Part shown: piece after piece, positions 4,396-6,702 of the stretch
Numbering within the stretch: position 1 is the first letter of the stretch
How the letters are laid out: each line of letters opens with the position of its first letter
Origin: DATBMY01 sp036554605
GTDB taxonomy: Bacteria; Acidobacteriota; Blastocatellia; UBA7656
Assembly (NCBI GenBank): GCA_036554605.1
Contig: DATBMY010000230.1
Span: forward strand, 1 to 6,702
Length of the DNA stretch: 6,702 bases
Direction of reading: 5' to 3'
Translations under genes and position numbers: made by a program
The notes under the pieces: model-generated
What the model was told of the DNA's origin: nothing
Database searches by the model: none
What the model saw: the letters and a program-made list of their open reading frames with translations, nothing else

Positions 4396-4417
4396 TCGGC
4401 GGGCGTCTGCCCGCCGA
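4396..4417 (+). other. Intercistronic GC-rich hairpin
   Basis: TCGGCGGGC (4396-4404) and GCCCGCCGA (4409-4417) form a perfect 9-bp stem with a GTCT loop. The hairpin lies between the second VOC stop and the ribosome binding site (AAAGGAAG) of the next gene. There is no T-tract, so it is not a standard terminator. It could protect or process the mRNA, or dampen expression of the downstream gene. Confidence 0.65.
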
Positions 4418-4432
4418 GAAAGGAAGAGCTAT

Positions 4433-5053
4433 ATGAGAATGCGTATGTTGGCATTTGCAATTGCCATAGCCGGGGCGCTATTGCTTGCGGGCGCGGATGC
4501 CGCCTCTCAAGAGAATGCGCCGAAGCAGCCCAGCCCGGCCGAGATGCAAGAGATGATGAAGAACTGGCAGGAGATCGCAACTCCCGGCCACGGGCACAAA
4601 GTCTTCGAGCATTTCGTCGGCAAATGGGAGACGGCTTCATCCATGTGGTGGTCGAAGGACTCGCCCCCGCAGAAGTCGAAAGGGACGTCCGACGTTCGCT
4701 GGATAATGGATGGCCGCTACGTGCTCGAAGAGCTATCGGGCGATATGATGGGGATGGCGTGGAAGGGGATGGGCGTCACCGGATACGACAACTTCAAAAA
4801 GAAGTACGTCTTCACCTTCCTTGATAACATGGGCACGGCGATACTGACGGGCGAAGGAGACTTCGATGCGAAGAACAACGTCATGACATCTTACGGCAAG
4901 ATGGACGAGCCGCTGACCGGCGAAAAGAATAAAACGGTCAAATATGTGACTCGCATTCTAAGCAAGGACAAGCACGTATTTGAGATCTACGATCTGGTCG
5001 GCACGCCGCACGAGTTCAAGGTGATTGAGATGGTCTATACGCGCAAGCAGTAG
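4433..5053 (+). CDS. Secreted DUF1579-family protein
   Basis: A 206-residue protein with a signal peptide: MRMRM, a hydrophobic run to about residue 20, and a likely cut near residues 23-24 (ADA|A or DAA|S). The mature part matches my recollection of the DUF1579 pattern. An HKVFEHFVGKWETAS opening at 55-69 leads into a beta-rich, lipocalin-like body: DVRWIMDGRYVLEELSGDMMG, then GVTGYDNFKKKYVFTFLDNMG, then a C-terminal strand VIEMVYTR. The family is uncharacterised; such barrels often bind small hydrophobic molecules, but no ligand can be named. AAAGGAAG stands 6 nt before the ATG at 4433. Internal ATGs at codons 3 and 5 are less likely because they shorten the basic n-region. It is the last gene before a strong terminator and probably shares a transcript with the two VOC genes, modulated by the hairpin at 4396-4417. 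Confidence 0.88.
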   Translation: MRMRMLAFAIAIAGALLLAGADAASQENAPKQPSPAEMQEMMKNWQEIATPGHGHKVFEHFVGKWETASSMWWSKDSPPQKSKGTSDVRWIMDGRYVLEELSGDMMGMAWKGMGVTGYDNFKKKYVFTFLDNMGTAILTGEGDFDAKNNVMTSYGKMDEPLTGEKNKTVKYVTRILSKDKHVFEIYDLVGTPHEFKVIEMVYTRKQ

Positions 5054-5142
5054 GCCCGCGCCCGGCATTCGAGATAGCAGGATTATTCAAGATTCGATGT
5101 GAAAGACTAAAGAGACCCCCTACCACACGCCCCCACTACCTG

Positions 5143-5176
5143 AAAGGAGCCGCCCCTCCGGCTCCTTTTTCTTTTT
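5143..5176 (+). terminator. Strong intrinsic terminator
   Basis: A perfect 10-bp stem AAAGGAGCCG/CGGCTCCTTT (5143-5152 and 5159-5168) with a 6-base loop runs into a T-rich tract to 5176. It lies 90 bp after the DUF1579-type stop, separating that unit from the acylase gene. The complement has an A-rich left flank of only three bases, so it works mainly in the plus direction. Confidence 0.92.
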
Positions 5177-5192
5177 AGCAATCCCGCGAGCA

Positions 5193-5220
5193 TAGACTTT
5201 CCGCGCCGTTTTGATAAACT
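5193..5220 (+). promoter_or_regulatory. Weak promoter candidate for the acylase gene
   Basis: TAGACT and TAAACT, each 4 of 6 to consensus, are spaced 16 bp apart just downstream of the terminator and about 50 bp before the acylase start. A promoter is expected in this 90-bp gap, but the match is modest. Confidence 0.3.
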
Positions 5221-5224
5221 CTGA

Positions 5225-5257
5225 CCCGCTCACCAGTGGTCAATTCGCTTCAGCGGG
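5225..5257 (+). other. Inverted repeat touching the acylase Shine-Dalgarno
   Basis: CCCGCT (5225-5230) is the exact complement of AGCGGG (5252-5257). A nested ACCA-G-TGGT palindrome lies at 5232-5240. The right arm overlaps the start of GGGAGA (5255-5260), the ribosome binding site of the acylase. Folding could therefore limit translation initiation. Confidence 0.4.
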
Positions 5258-5266
5258 AGAATCCAT

Positions 5267-6702
5267 ATGAAATCGCTCGCCGTCAGATCGTTCATCGCGC
5301 TGCTGTTATTAGTTTCGTTCGTTGCGTCCGGCCTCCCGGCGATGCCAGAGCCGCGGAGCCTTGCCGGCAGGCTTGCCGAAAAGGTTCTAATTCGCCGTGA
5401 CAGCTACGGCGTCCCGCACATACTGGCCGAAACCGAAGAGGCGATGGCCTTCGCCCTGGGTTACGCGCAGGCCGAAGACCACGCCGCTGAGATAGCCCGC
5501 CGGTTCATAACCGCGCGCGGCGAGCAGGCCCGCTTCTTCGGAATAAATATTGAAAGCGATTTTCGAATGAAGCGGTACGCCAACCACGAGGTCGCGCGCG
5601 CGCGCTTCGCGGAGCTGACGCCGTTGTTTCAAAGCATGATGGAGGCATACGCCGAGGGCTTTAACCTATACGTCAGAGAGCATCGCGACGAGCTGCCCGG
5701 CTGGATACCCGTATTCGACGGCCGGGACGTGCTCGCGCAGGGGCGAGCCGAAGTCATGCGCTTCGCGTTTGATGAAGCGATGATTCGCACCATACAGATG
5801 AAGTATCCGGCTGACCGGCCGGCGGGCGAGATACGCTCCCCCCTGGGCCGGAGCGATGAGCAACCCGCTGCCGAAGACCTGATGGGATCGAACATGATAG
5901 CGCTTGCGCCTTCGAGGACCGTTTCGGGCAAGACGATACTAATGGGCAACCCGCACCAGGCATGGTCGGCCCTATACTGGGAAGCGCACATAACCGTGCC
6001 GGGCAAGGTGAATTTTTACGGCTCGACCTTCGTGGGCAGGCCCGTGCTGACGACGGGCTTCAACGAGCATCTGGGCTGGAGCCACACTGTAAACTATCCC
6101 GATCTCGCCGACGTCTTAGCCCTGCCGCTCGACCCCGACAATCCGGCCCAGTACATCTTCGAAGGCAAGGCGCACCCGCTCACAAAAAAAGAGATCGTCG
6201 TAGAGATAAAAGAGAGCGACGGCAGCATGCGAGAGCAGCGGCGCAATTACTATTATTCGCATCTTGGTCCCGTTGTGCATCAGACGGTCGATAAAGTATT
6301 CGCATTGAAATCGGCGATACTCGACGAGTTTCGCTACTACCAGCAATGGTACGAGATGAGCAAAGCCCGTAGCCTTGAAGAATTCACATCGATACTCAAG
6401 AAAAACCAGATTCCGATGTTCAACATCGCCTACGCGGACGCCGGGGGCAACATCATGTATTTATGGAACGGGACGGTGCCTCGCCGCGCGGAGGGGATAG
6501 ATTATCGCGCCGAAGTACCGGGCGAAACCGGGCGCTATGTTTGGAAAGACCTGCTCGGGTTCGACCATCTGCCGAAGCTTATCAACCCCGCGGGCGGTTA
6601 CGTTCAAAACTGTAACGACCCGCCGTGGTGGACCTCGCTTCAAGCGGTGATCGACCGGCGCAAATATCCTTCATACATCGAGCCCGGAAGAAGACTTCAG
6701 CT
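5267..6702 (+). CDS. Penicillin-acylase-family N-terminal nucleophile hydrolase, 3' end outside the window
   Basis: The frame opens at ATG 5267, 6 nt after GGGAGA, and stays open for 478 codons to the window edge; the family is usually ~700-850 residues. A signal peptide (residues 1-25, LPA|MP) sends it to the periplasm. There the precursor cleaves itself into alpha and beta chains and hydrolyses an amide such as a beta-lactam side chain or an N-acyl-homoserine lactone. Alpha chain: VLIRRDSYGVPHILAETEEAM and the LGYAQAEDHAAEI helix (residues ~40-76). The beta chain begins at Ser208 in MGSN, directly after Gly207, the usual autoprocessing site. His230 in NPHQAW is at beta23, as in AHL and cephalosporin acylases. 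GWSHTVN (270-276) supplies the oxyanion-hole region. Asn450 in QNCNDPPWW (beta243) is the likely catalytic Asn. The actual substrate is unknown. The C-terminal ~250-350 residues are missing. It stands alone behind a terminator. Confidence 0.93.
   Translation, partial: MKSLAVRSFIALLLLVSFVASGLPAMPEPRSLAGRLAEKVLIRRDSYGVPHILAETEEAMAFALGYAQAEDHAAEIARRFITARGEQARFFGINIESDFRMKRYANHEVARARFAELTPLFQSMMEAYAEGFNLYVREHRDELPGWIPVFDGRDVLAQGRAEVMRFAFDEAMIRTIQMKYPADRPAGEIRSPLGRSDEQPAAEDLMGSNMIALAPSRTVSGKTILMGNPHQAWSALYWEAHITVPGKVNFYGSTFVGRPVLTTGFNEHLGWSHTVNYPDLADVLALPLDPDNPAQYIFEGKAHPLTKKEIVVEIKESDGSMREQRRNYYYSHLGPVVHQTVDKVFALKSAILDEFRYYQQWYEMSKARSLEEFTSILKKNQIPMFNIAYADAGGNIMYLWNGTVPRRAEGIDYRAEVPGETGRYVWKDLLGFDHLPKLINPAGGYVQNCNDPPWWTSLQAVIDRRKYPSYIEPGRRLQ

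Noticed and set aside
5387..6643. Several minus-strand ORFs of 60-125 codons, and the plus-strand frame 5962-6294
   Set aside because: All lie inside the penicillin-acylase gene, which has full motif support in one continuous plus-strand frame.
1..6702. tRNA, rRNA or riboswitch genes
   Set aside because: No T-loop-like GGTTCGAATCC element with matching acceptor stems, no rRNA-like blocks and no recognisable riboswitch core were seen by eye.

Overview
The window looks like a chromosomal segment of a free-living, moderately GC-rich Gram-negative-type bacterium. An acidobacterial (Blastocatellia-like) origin is my best inference. It rests on the ADOP/MacB-type permease end, the periplasmic penicillin-acylase-family enzyme, the secreted DUF1579-type protein, PhnB-type VOC proteins and heptad-type intergenic repeats. 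Nothing in the window proves the taxonomy.

Layout. Bases 1-681 are the C-terminal end of an ABC-transporter permease whose start lies outside the window. Bases 682-1174 hold no convincing gene but are dense in repeats: G-rich heptads, AT-rich palindromes, copies of a TGTCACATCTTTTACTAACC-type motif and hairpins. A two-gene minus-strand operon follows (2013 down to 1175). It encodes a secreted protein of unknown function and, coupled through a TGATG stop-start overlap, a small secreted protein with eight cysteines whose frame is interrupted by one amber codon. Bases 2137-2193 carry inverted copies of the left-hand repeats, so this operon lies inside an inverted-repeat-bounded segment of about 1.5 kb.

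On the plus strand a strong promoter with 10-bp-phased TTCG repeats (2206-2251) drives a 94-codon unknown gene. That gene overlaps lexA (2526-3134), the SOS repressor, by 55 bp. After a likely terminator come two tandem paralogous VOC/PhnB-like genes (3308-3838 and 3871-4377) and a secreted DUF1579-type gene (4433-5053). This group is closed by a clear intrinsic terminator at 5143-5176. Last is a periplasmic penicillin-acylase-family Ntn hydrolase beginning at 5267 and running off the right edge.

The genes do not form one evident pathway; this looks like several short transcription units. The most unusual items are the amber-interrupted cysteine-rich secreted protein with its partner, the phased operator-like repeats plus overlapping small gene before lexA, the inverted repeat family around the minus-strand operon, and a 40-bp identical patch shared by the two diverged VOC genes.
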